Below are positions 18,164 through 25,835 of a DNA stretch of 64,000 nt, piece after piece; the first letter of the stretch is position 1, and the number at the start of each line of letters is the position of its first letter. Position numbers and translations under genes: made by a program. Under the pieces are notes generated by a model, which saw only the letters and a list, made by a program, of their open reading frames with translations, had not been told where the DNA came from and did no database searches. Source of the DNA: Pseudomonas sp. Os17 (lineage in GTDB: Bacteria > Pseudomonadota > Gammaproteobacteria > Pseudomonadales > Pseudomonadaceae); the NCBI RefSeq assembly GCF_001547895.1, contig NZ_AP014627.1, positions 2,917,501 through 2,981,500 on the forward strand, written 5' to 3'.

Positions 18164-18775
18164 TCAAAACGTCGGCGGCGTAATCACCCACAACACCACC
18201 GCATCCTCCTCCCCAGGATTCCCATACTTATGCGGTTCCTGGCTGGAGAAACTAAAGCTATCCCCCTCACTCAACTGAAAATACCGTTCCCCCACCCACA
18301 GCTCAAAGCTCCCCGACAGCACATACCCGGCTTCCTCGCCCTCATGGCTGTAACTCTCCTTGCTGTACGTCCCCGGCGGAAAGCGTGAGTGCAAAAACTC
18401 CAGCTGCCGGGTCGGTTGCGGGGTCAACAGCTGATCAATAATCCCGTTTTCATAATTCACCTGCAGCCGCTGTTTCTTGCGCACGACATAGCCCTGATCC
18501 TCGGGCGCGGTCTGGGTTTCGCTGGCGAAGAACCATTGGATGGTCACGCCCAGGCTGCGGGCGATGTTGAACAGGGCGGGGATGGAGGGGTAGGCGAGGT
18601 TGCGTTCCAGTTGGCTGATGTAGCCGGCGGTGAGTTCGCTCTGCTGGGCCAGTTCACTCAGGGTCAGGCCGCGGCGTTTGCGCAGGCCGCGGATGCGGGT
18701 GCCAAGAAACTGTGGGCCGCCAGGGGCTTGGTTGTCGCTGCCGGGCTCGGGCGGCGTCTTGCTGCTTTGATTCAT
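18164..18775 (-). CDS. XRE-family regulator with C-terminal cupin
   Basis: A 203-residue regulator. The N-terminal helix-turn-helix is LTLSELAQQSELTAGYISQL with the following NLAYPSIPALFNIARSLGV. The C-terminal cupin barrel has HEGEEAGYVLSGSFELWVG and EPHKYGNPG. This class senses small metabolites such as amines or amino acids. The ATG at 18775 has GGAG seven bases upstream. It is encoded next to, and on the same strand as, the flavin oxidoreductase at 18849-20801, which it probably regulates together with the divergent transport gene. Confidence 0.9.
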   Translation of the reverse strand: MNQSSKTPPEPGSDNQAPGGPQFLGTRIRGLRKRRGLTLSELAQQSELTAGYISQLERNLAYPSIPALFNIARSLGVTIQWFFASETQTAPEDQGYVVRKKQRLQVNYENGIIDQLLTPQPTRQLEFLHSRFPPGTYSKESYSHEGEEAGYVLSGSFELWVGERYFQLSEGDSFSFSSQEPHKYGNPGEEDAVVLWVITPPTF

Positions 18776-18848
18776 GGCGGGCTCCAGGCCTGGAAGGCGG
18801 GCGCGTCCGGGCACCCGTCCTGCAAAAGCCCTGGAGTATAAAGCAGCC

Positions 18849-20801
18849 TCAAAGCGCCCAGGCGACTTTCAAGCCTTCATGGATGGCTTCTTCCACGGTG
18901 CGCGGTGCCAGGCAGTCGCCGATGCGTTGGAAGGGCACCAGGCCTTTGAGTTGTTGGCCGAGGTCGTCCACGGATTGGTGGCCTTGGCACAGCACCAGGC
19001 TGTCGACGTTCTCCAGCAGCATGGGTTCGCCGCTGGCGGTGTGTTGCAGGTAGACGGTGCTGTCGTCGCAGCCGTAGAGGCGGGCGTAGGGAATGATGGG
19101 GATCGCCAGTTTGTGCAGTTCGCCGGCCATCTGGTCGCGCACGTACAGCGGCAGGCTTTCGCCGCAGTGGGTGCCGTTGACCGCCAGTTGCACCTGGTGC
19201 CCGGCGCGCACCAGGCGCTCGGCGATGCCGGGGCCGATCCAGTCGCAGCGCCAGTCGGCCACCACCACGCTGCGGCCCAGTTGCACTTCATCGCGCAGTA
19301 CTTGCCAGGCGTCCACCACTTGCAGCTCGCCGCCGCGTTCGAAGTTCGGCCAGTAGGGTTGGGCGCCGGTGGCGATGATCACGTGGTCGGGGTTTTCGCG
19401 CTCGATCAGGGCGCGGTCGACTCGGGTGTTGCGCACCACTTCGACACCGGCCAGTTGCATTTCCCGTTGCAGGTTGGTGCTGGCGCCGCCGAATTCGCTG
19501 CGCCGGGGCAGCAGTTGCGCCAGTTGGATCTGGCCGCCCAGTTGCGCGCTGGCTTCGTAGAGGGTGACGCGGTGGCCGCGTTGCGCGGCCACCGCAGCGG
19601 CTTTCATCCCGGCCGGGCCGCCGCCCACCACCAGGATGCGTTTGCCGCGGGCGCTGGGCTTGGGCTGGCCGTAGAGCAGTTCGCGGCCGGTTTCCGGGTG
19701 CTGGATGCAGGAGATCGGCAGGCCCTTGTGGAAGTGGCCGATGCACGCCTGGTTGCAGGCGATGCAGGCGCGCACGTCATCGCTGTGGCCGCGCTCGCTC
19801 TTGTTGGGCATCTGCGGGTCGCAGATCAGCGCGCGGGTCATGCCGCACACATCGGCCTGGCCCTTGGCGATGATGGCCTCGGCTTCCTGGGGCTGGTTGA
19901 TGCGTCCGGTGACGAACAGCGGTATCGACAGCCCGGCCTTGAAGGTGCCGGCTTCCCGGGCCAGATAAGCCGCTTCCACCGCCATGGGGGGGACTATGTG
20001 CACCGCGCCGCCGAGGGAGGCGGAGGTGCCAGCGACGATGTGCACGTAGTCCAGTTGCCCTTGCAGCAATTGCACGGCGGCCAGGGATTCGTCTTCGGTG
20101 AGGCCTTCGGGGTCGCGTTCGTCGGCGGAAATGCGCAGGCCGATGATGAACTCGGCATCGGTGCTGGCGCGCATGGCGTCGAGGATTTCCCGGATAAAGC
20201 GCAGGCGCTGTTCCAGCTCGCCGTTGTAGCCGTCGGTGCGGCGGTTGACCCGCGGGTTGATGAACTGCGCCGGCAGGTAGCCGTGGCTGGCCACCAGTTC
20301 CACGCCGTCCAGGCCGGCCTGATGCAGGCGCCGGGCGGCGTCGGCGTAGCCCTGGATGATCTCGTCGATCATGGCCTGGTCCAGGGCCCGGGGCATGACC
20401 CGGAAGCGTTCGTTGGGCACCGCCGAAGGGGCGTAGGCCACCGCCAGCAGGCCGTCGGCGGACTCCATGATTTCCCGCCCCGGGTGGAAGATCTGCGACA
20501 GCACCACGGTGCCGTGGGCGTGGCAGGTTTCCGCCAGGCGTCGGTAGCCGTCGATGCAGGCGTCGTCGGTGGCCATCAGCACGTGGCTGGTGTAGCGCGC
20601 GCTGTCGTGGACCCCGGCCACCTGCAGCACGATCAGGCCGACGCCGCCTTCGGCCCGGGCGCGGTGGTAGGCAATCAGCTGTTCGTTGACCAGGTTGTCG
20701 GTGGGCATCGAGGTGTCGTGGCCGCTGGACATGATGCGGTTCTTCAGGCGTTTGCCACGGATCTGCAAGGGTGCGAACAGGTGCGGGAAGGCGCTGGTCA
20801 T
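18849..20801 (-). CDS. FMN/[4Fe-4S]/FAD oxidoreductase of the OYE/dienoyl-CoA reductase family
   Basis: A 650-residue enzyme with an N-terminal Old-Yellow-Enzyme FMN barrel (FAPLQIRGKRLKNRI at the start). The cluster motif at 346-365 has Cys346, Cys349, Cys353 and Cys365. A C-terminal NAD(P)/FAD Rossmann part starts at RILVVGGGPAGMKAA. This is the architecture of trimethylamine dehydrogenase, 2,4-dienoyl-CoA reductase and N-demethylases. Neighbouring amine-type transport and BetI-like regulation make an amine or betaine substrate plausible; this is inference. The start is the ATG at 20801; an upstream open frame to 21014 runs through the divergent promoter region and is rejected. Confidence 0.88.
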   Translation of the reverse strand: MTSAFPHLFAPLQIRGKRLKNRIMSSGHDTSMPTDNLVNEQLIAYHRARAEGGVGLIVLQVAGVHDSARYTSHVLMATDDACIDGYRRLAETCHAHGTVVLSQIFHPGREIMESADGLLAVAYAPSAVPNERFRVMPRALDQAMIDEIIQGYADAARRLHQAGLDGVELVASHGYLPAQFINPRVNRRTDGYNGELEQRLRFIREILDAMRASTDAEFIIGLRISADERDPEGLTEDESLAAVQLLQGQLDYVHIVAGTSASLGGAVHIVPPMAVEAAYLAREAGTFKAGLSIPLFVTGRINQPQEAEAIIAKGQADVCGMTRALICDPQMPNKSERGHSDDVRACIACNQACIGHFHKGLPISCIQHPETGRELLYGQPKPSARGKRILVVGGGPAGMKAAAVAAQRGHRVTLYEASAQLGGQIQLAQLLPRRSEFGGASTNLQREMQLAGVEVVRNTRVDRALIERENPDHVIIATGAQPYWPNFERGGELQVVDAWQVLRDEVQLGRSVVVADWRCDWIGPGIAERLVRAGHQVQLAVNGTHCGESLPLYVRDQMAGELHKLAIPIIPYARLYGCDDSTVYLQHTASGEPMLLENVDSLVLCQGHQSVDDLGQQLKGLVPFQRIGDCLAPRTVEEAIHEGLKVAWAL

Positions 20802-20871
20802 TGCGGTGACTCCAGGCGGGCCAAGGGCAGGGGAGCACAGCCTTGGCGTTGTTATTGTTGACCTATCAAAA

Positions 20872-20906
20872 TTTACCGCCAGTAAAAAATCAACTTGTTT
20901 TTTTAC
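20872..20906. promoter_or_regulatory. Repeated TTTAC half-sites in a divergent promoter region
   Basis: Between the oxidoreductase (minus) and binding-protein (plus) genes, TTTAC-N5-GTAAA (20872-20886) is followed by GTAAAAAA-N8-TTTTTTTAC (20882-20906), so one half-site is shared by two overlapping palindromes. The position suits an operator for the XRE-cupin or BetI-like regulator encoded on either side. Binding is untested. Confidence 0.45.
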
Positions 20907-21016
20907 TAAGGCTTGCCGTAGCTTTGGTTTGCGCCCGCTTTTGGCGCGAACCTCACAACAATAAAAAAGGGCCGTGCCGGCGCCTGCCGGTGTGGCACCG
21001 CGACGAGGATTCACAG

Positions 21017-22078
21017 ATGAAAGCGCTCACCCGCAAGCACGGTTGTTCTTTCCTGGCTCTGAGCCTGGCCCTGGGTTTGTCCCTGGGCCAGGGCACTGCC
21101 CAGGCAGCCCCCGACATGGTGGTCGTGGCGTACGGCGGAGCCGGACAAAAAGCCCAGGACGTGGCGTTGTTCCAACCCTTCAGCAAGGCCGATGGCAGCA
21201 AGCTGATCCAGAGCGAATACAACGGCGAAATGGCCCGGATCAAGGTCATGGTCGACACCGGCAACGTCGATTGGGACCTGGTGCAGATCGAAGGCCCGGA
21301 CCTGATGCGCGGCTGCGAGGAGGGCATGTACGAGCCCCTGGACTGGAAGGCCCTGGGCCGTGCCGAGCAGTTGATTGCCGACGCCGCCCAGCCCTGCGGT
21401 TCGGCGGTGCTGGTGTGGAGCGTGGCCATCGCCTACGACCGCAACAAGCTGGCCAAGGCCCCGGCGTCCTGGGCGGATTTCTGGGACGTCAAGCAGTTCC
21501 CCGGCAAGCGCGGCCTGCGCAAGCGCGCGGTGTACAACCTGGAGTTCGCGCTGATGGCCGACGGGGTCAAGGTCGAGGACGTGTACCAGGTCCTGGCCAC
21601 GCCGCAAGGGGTGGAGCGGGCCTTCGCCAAGCTGACCGAACTCAAGCCCTACATCCAGTGGTGGGAAGCCGGGGCCCAGCCGGGGCAGTGGCTGGCCGCC
21701 GGTGATGTGGTGATGACCTCCACCTACAGCGGCCGCATCGCCGTGGCCGCCCAGGCCGGCGCGCCGCTGGCGGTGGTCTGGCCCGGCAGCCTGTACGGCA
21801 TGGACTACTGGGCGATCATCAAGGGCTCGAAACACGTGGATCAGGCCAAGCGTTTCATTGCCTTCGCCAACCGCCCCGAGGTCCAGGTCGACTACGTCAA
21901 GCAGATCCCCTATGGCCCGACCAACACCCTGGCCGCGGCCAAGCTCGACCCGGCCCTGGCGCAGTGGGTGCCGACCTCGGAACAGAACCTCAAGGACGCC
22001 CTGGCAATGAACGTGGAGTTCTGGGTCGATCATGGCGAAGAGCTGGAAGAGCGCTTCAACGCCTGGGCCAGCAAGTAA
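21017..22078 (+). CDS. Periplasmic binding protein, polyamine/PotD-like
   Basis: A 353-residue ABC-type solute-binding protein with a signal peptide (hydrophobic core SFLALSLALGLSLGQG, then TAQA). The mature start, DMVVVAYGGAGQKAQ, and the segment WWEAGAQPGQWLAAGDVV are typical of the spermidine/putrescine-binding-like (SBP_bac_8) group. The ATG at 21017 has GAGGA ten bases upstream. No ATPase or permease gene follows, so it must share a transporter encoded elsewhere or act as a sensor. It is divergent from the oxidoreductase and upstream of a class II aldolase. Confidence 0.88.
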   Translation: MKALTRKHGCSFLALSLALGLSLGQGTAQAAPDMVVVAYGGAGQKAQDVALFQPFSKADGSKLIQSEYNGEMARIKVMVDTGNVDWDLVQIEGPDLMRGCEEGMYEPLDWKALGRAEQLIADAAQPCGSAVLVWSVAIAYDRNKLAKAPASWADFWDVKQFPGKRGLRKRAVYNLEFALMADGVKVEDVYQVLATPQGVERAFAKLTELKPYIQWWEAGAQPGQWLAAGDVVMTSTYSGRIAVAAQAGAPLAVVWPGSLYGMDYWAIIKGSKHVDQAKRFIAFANRPEVQVDYVKQIPYGPTNTLAAAKLDPALAQWVPTSEQNLKDALAMNVEFWVDHGEELEERFNAWASK

Positions 22079-22165
22079 GCGCACCGGGCTGGACGCCTGC
22101 GGGCGTCCGGTCCTATTGTTTGCCCGCCCAGATTGCCCCACCCACCCGCCTGGAGGACTCCAACA

Positions 22166-22960
22166 ATGAACAATATCGCTCCCAGCCCCCACGCCAACGC
22201 CGAGCGCAGCGCCACCGAACAGCGCCTGCGGCAAGAGCTGGCGGCCTGCTACCGGCTGATCGCGCACTTTCGCATGACCGACCTGATCTTCACCCACATT
22301 TCGGTGCGCCTGCCCGGGCCCGAGCATCACTTTCTGATCAACCCCTACGGCCTGATGTTCGAGGAAATCACCGCCTCCAACCTGGTGAAGATCGACCTCA
22401 ATGGCGAGGCGGTGGAGCCGTCGCCGTACCCGGTGAACCCGGCGGGTTTCGTGATTCACAGCGCCATTCACGGCGCCCGCGAAGACGCCCAATGCGTGCT
22501 GCACACCCACACCAAGGCCGGTTGCGCGGTGGCGGCGCTCAAATGCGGCTTGCTGCCGGTGAACCAGATCTCCATGGAGTTCTATGGCCGCGTGGCCTAC
22601 CACGACTACGAAGGCGTAGCCCTGGACCTGGGCGAACAGCAACGACTGGTGGCTGATCTGGGCGACAAGAGCGTGCTGATGCTGCGCAACCATGGCCTGC
22701 TCACCGTGGGCGAAACCGTAAGCCAGGCGTTTTTGCGCATGTACTACCTGGAGAAAGCCTGCGAGATCCAGCTGGCGGCCCAGGCGGCGGGGGAGATCGT
22801 CCTGCCGCCGGACGCGGTCTGCGCCCACACCGAACGCCAATTCAACGACCCGGGCCGGCCACTGCAGGAAGGCGAACTCAACGACCCGGACGCCATGCAA
22901 CTGGCCTGGGCAGCGTTGCTGCGCCTGCTGGAGCGTATCGCCCCCGACTACCGCGCCTGA
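22166..22960 (+). CDS. Class II aldolase/adducin family protein
   Basis: A 264-residue protein with the zinc His pair in VLHTHTKAG and the downstream HGLLTVG segment (LRNHGLLTVGETV). Members cleave or isomerise phosphorylated or hydroxylated carbonyl compounds; the substrate here is not evident. The ATG at 22166 has GGAGG eight bases upstream. It is 87 bases after the binding-protein gene and probably co-transcribed. Three tandem repeats follow directly. Confidence 0.85.
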   Translation: MNNIAPSPHANAERSATEQRLRQELAACYRLIAHFRMTDLIFTHISVRLPGPEHHFLINPYGLMFEEITASNLVKIDLNGEAVEPSPYPVNPAGFVIHSAIHGAREDAQCVLHTHTKAGCAVAALKCGLLPVNQISMEFYGRVAYHDYEGVALDLGEQQRLVADLGDKSVLMLRNHGLLTVGETVSQAFLRMYYLEKACEIQLAAQAAGEIVLPPDAVCAHTERQFNDPGRPLQEGELNDPDAMQLAWAALLRLLERIAPDYRA

Positions 22961-22982
22961 CCACACCTGGGTTTGTATCTAC

Positions 22983-23491
22983 CTGTAGCCGCTGCTGAGC
23001 CCTGGCGAAGCTGCGAAAAGGCCCGCAGGGCCTTGCTTGGCGATCGCCAGCCGAACTTGTGTCGTCTTCAAGATCGTTGCGTCCCTGCGGGCCGTGCGCA
23101 GCCTGCGGCAGCGGCTACAGGGACCGCGCCGTTTGTTGTGTTTGTCACGGTGCTCCCGGCTTTGTCATGTGTAGCCGCTGCTGAGCCATGGCGAAGCTGC
23201 GAAAAGGCCCGCAGGGCCTTGCTTGGCGATCGCCAGCCGAACTTGTGTCGTCTTCACGATCGTTGCGTCCCTGCGGGCCGTGCGCAGCTTGCGGCAGCGG
23301 CTACAGGGACCGCGCCGTTTGTTGTCTTTGTCACGGTGCTCCCGGCTTTGTCATGTGTAGCCGCTGCTGAGCCTTGGCGAAGCTGCGAAAAGGCCCGCAG
23401 GGCCTTGCTTGACGATCTCCAGCCGAACCTGTGTCGTCTTCAAGATCGTTGCGTCCCTACGGGCCGTGCGCAGCCTGCGGCAGCGGCTACA
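22983..23491. repeat. Three tandem REP-containing units, about 186 bases each
   Basis: TGTAGCCGCTGCTGAGCC starts at about 22983, 23168 and 23355, and each unit ends in CAGCGGCTACAGG, the reverse complement of its beginning. Inner parts include AAGGCCCGCAGGGCCTTGC and the AAGATCGTTGCGTCC segment. Units 1 and 2 also share the spacer GACCGCGCCGTTTGTTGT. The array ends between the aldolase and the BetI-like regulator. It encodes a long open frame only because the period is near a multiple of three. It is probably a transcript-end or REP array, not a gene. Confidence 0.85.
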
Positions 23492-23598
23492 GGAAGCGAT
23501 GCGGCTTGGGCGGTCACACAAACGCTGGATCGCCACGAAAGGCCTGTTGTACAGTCGTTCAGTTTCAATTTCCCGCCACTGTCCAAGGAACCCGCCCC

Positions 23599-24237
23599 AT
23601 GAGCCAGGAAGCGCGCTTTTCCCGTCTGGAACCCGACCTGCGCAAGGCCGAGCTGATCGAGGCGACCCTGACGTGCCTCAAGCGCCACGGTTTTCAGGGC
23701 GCGTCGATCCGCAAGATTTCCGCCGAGGCCGGGGTGTCGGTGGGGCTGATCAGTCACCACTACGCCGGCAAGGACGAGTTGGTGGCCCAGGCCTATCGGG
23801 CGGTCACTGGGCGGGTCATGAACCTGCTGCGCGAGGCCATGGAGCAGGCCGCCCCCGATCCCCGGGAGCGGTTGTCGGCGTTCTTTCGCGCCTCGTTCTG
23901 CGCCGAACTGCTGGACCCGAAGCTGCTGGACGCCTGGCTGGCGTTCTGGGGCGCGGTGAAGACCGCCGAGGCGATCAATCTGGCCCATGAACATTCCTAC
24001 GGCGAGTACCGCAACGAGCTGGCCAGCCTGCTGACCCGGCTGGCCGGGGAGCAGGGCTGGGAACGCTTCGACGCCGACCTGGCGGCCATCAGCCTCAGCG
24101 CCTTGCTCGACGGCCTGTGGCTGGAGTCCGGGCTCAACCCCGGGACCTTCAGCCCGCAGCAGGGCGTGCAGATCTGCGAAGCCTGGGTCGAGGGGCTGCT
24201 GGCCAGCCGGGGGCGCGGTTTCGTCAGGCCGACATAG
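23599..24237 (+). CDS. TetR-family regulator, BetI-like
   Basis: A 212-residue repressor. The N-terminal helix-turn-helix is ASIRKISAEAGVSVGLISHH and the following HYAGKDELV helix matches BetI. The C-terminal ligand domain (AFWGAVKTAEAINLAHEHSY) is also BetI-like. BetI responds to choline in choline/betaine loci; no bet genes are in the window, so the ligand is unknown. It probably regulates the neighbouring oxidoreductase/binding-protein/aldolase locus. AAGGA lies ten bases before the ATG. Confidence 0.88.
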   Translation: MSQEARFSRLEPDLRKAELIEATLTCLKRHGFQGASIRKISAEAGVSVGLISHHYAGKDELVAQAYRAVTGRVMNLLREAMEQAAPDPRERLSAFFRASFCAELLDPKLLDAWLAFWGAVKTAEAINLAHEHSYGEYRNELASLLTRLAGEQGWERFDADLAAISLSALLDGLWLESGLNPGTFSPQQGVQICEAWVEGLLASRGRGFVRPT

Positions 24238-24319
24238 GGCTGTTGATCGGTTGTTCAGTAATGGCTAGGCTGCTGCGCACAGGGTTCCTTTTCCAATAAA
24301 AATAATCAGGAAACAGGCG

Positions 24320-25036
24320 ATGACTCCTCGGGTTTTGATCGTCGACGACGATCCGCTGATTCGCGAACTGCTTCAGGCTTATCTCTCTCAGGAAGGCTAC
24401 GACGTGCATTGCGCCGCCACCGCGGAGCAGGCGGAGAGCTTTCTCGGCCAGCACACGGTGGACCTGCTGATGCTGGACATCCGTCTGCCGGGCAAGGACG
24501 GCCTGACCCTGACCCGGGAACTGCGGGTGCGTTCGGAAGTGGGGATCATCCTGATCACCGGGCGCAACGACGACATCGACCGCATCGTCGGCCTGGAATG
24601 CGGCGCCGACGACTACGTGATCAAACCCCTCAACCCCCGCGAGCTGGTGTCGCGAGCCAAGAACCTGGTGCGCCGGGTACGCCATGCGCGCCAGTCCCAG
24701 CCCCAGGCCGGCTGCCCGAGTCCGGTCAAGCAGTTCGCCGACTGGGCCCTGGACACCGACCGCCGTCGGCTGATCGACCCGCGCGGCGGCGAAACCCTGC
24801 TGACCCACGGCGAGTACCAGTTGCTCAGCGTGTTCCTGCGCAACAGCGGCCACACCCTGAGCCGCGACCAGTTGATGGACCAGATCCGCAACCGCGAATG
24901 GGTGCCCAGCGACCGTTCCATCGACGTGCTGGTGGGCCGCCTGCGGCGCAAGCTGCACGACGACCCGGCCGAGCCGGAGCTGATCATCACCATCCACGGT
25001 GCCGGTTACCTGTTCACCGCCAGCGTGGCCGCCTGA
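24320..25036 (+). CDS. aruR: Response regulator AruR (OmpR family)
   Basis: A 238-residue OmpR/TorR-type regulator. The receiver domain has DDD near the start, phospho-acceptor Asp53 (LLMLDIRLPGKDG) and Lys in VIKPLNP. The C-terminal winged helix ends in the typical GAGYLF. The gene order regulator, kinase, permease, enoyl-CoA hydratase, acyl-CoA dehydrogenase, CoA ligase, aruI, aruH, quinone reductase matches the P. aeruginosa arginine transaminase locus as I remember it (aruR and aruS with aruIH), which is why I use the symbol. It should activate this locus in response to L-arginine. Confidence 0.8.
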   Translation: MTPRVLIVDDDPLIRELLQAYLSQEGYDVHCAATAEQAESFLGQHTVDLLMLDIRLPGKDGLTLTRELRVRSEVGIILITGRNDDIDRIVGLECGADDYVIKPLNPRELVSRAKNLVRRVRHARQSQPQAGCPSPVKQFADWALDTDRRRLIDPRGGETLLTHGEYQLLSVFLRNSGHTLSRDQLMDQIRNREWVPSDRSIDVLVGRLRRKLHDDPAEPELIITIHGAGYLFTASVAA

Positions 25037-25037
25037 A

Positions 25038-25835
25038 TTGCTGCGTCGCGCACTGAACCTGTGCCTGAGCCTGTGCTTGATCCTGCTGGCCGGCCCGACG
25101 TTCGCTGAACCCCAACCCGTGCTGCGCTATTGCGACTACCCGGTGTACCCGCCGATTTCCTGGAGCGACGGCCAGCAGGTGCGCGGGCTGGCGCCGACCC
25201 TGGTGCGTCAGGTGCTGGGGGACCTGGGGTATCAGGTGCAGGTGGTGGTGCTGGGCAACTGGAAGCGCTGCCTGCTGGACGCCGCCGCCGGCCGGGTGGA
25301 TGTGGTGCTGGCCTACAGCACCAGCCAGCGCCAGCAGGACCTGCTGTTTTCCCAGGTGCCGGTGCTGCGCGAAGAAGTCGCGCTGTTCGTCAACCGCCGC
25401 CAGCTCCCGCGTTTCAACCACTTGCAGGACTTGCGCGCCTATCGCGGCGGCCTGCTGTTCGGCGAGAGCTACGGCCAGGATTTCGACCGCGAAGTGGTGC
25501 AGCACGGCAACATCGAATGGGTCTCCAGTAGCCAGCAGAACTTCGGCAAGCTGATCCGCCAGCGCATCGATTTCATCCCCCATGAACGGCGCACCGGGCA
25601 GCTGTTTATCGAGCAACTGCCGGGGGCCGAGGACATAGTCGCCTTGCCCCAGGCGGTGAGCGTCGACTACCTGCGCCTGGCGGTGTCGCGCCATTCGCCC
25701 CTGGCGCCGCGCATGGCCGAGATCGACGCGCGGTTGCAGCAGCAGGTGGACAGCGGCGCGGTGCAGCGCTGGCTGGCGCAAAGCCAGGACGACTACCGCG
25801 CCATGCTCAAGGCGCAACGGGGAACGGCGCCATGA
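25038..25835 (+). CDS. Periplasmic family-3 solute-binding protein between aruR and aruS
   Basis: A 265-residue protein with a signal peptide (NLCLSLCLILLAGPTFA) and a family-3 amino-acid-binding fold: YCDYPVYPPISW near the start and LLFGESYGQDFDREVV in the middle. The likely start is TTG at 25038, one base after the aruR stop; GTG at 24999 inside aruR would add 13 residues. The stop overlaps the aruS ATG. No ABC genes are attached, so it more probably acts as a periplasmic ligand receptor for the kinase, as TorT does for TorS. That role is inference. Confidence 0.8.
   Translation: MLRRALNLCLSLCLILLAGPTFAEPQPVLRYCDYPVYPPISWSDGQQVRGLAPTLVRQVLGDLGYQVQVVVLGNWKRCLLDAAAGRVDVVLAYSTSQRQQDLLFSQVPVLREEVALFVNRRQLPRFNHLQDLRAYRGGLLFGESYGQDFDREVVQHGNIEWVSSSQQNFGKLIRQRIDFIPHERRTGQLFIEQLPGAEDIVALPQAVSVDYLRLAVSRHSPLAPRMAEIDARLQQQVDSGAVQRWLAQSQDDYRAMLKAQRGTAP

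Noticed and set aside
22973..23602. 209-codon frame with internal protein repeats (AAAEPWRSCEKARRALL units)
   Set aside because: It is the translation of the tandem REP units, whose period keeps the frame open; the inverted REP cores explain the sequence better than a repeat protein.
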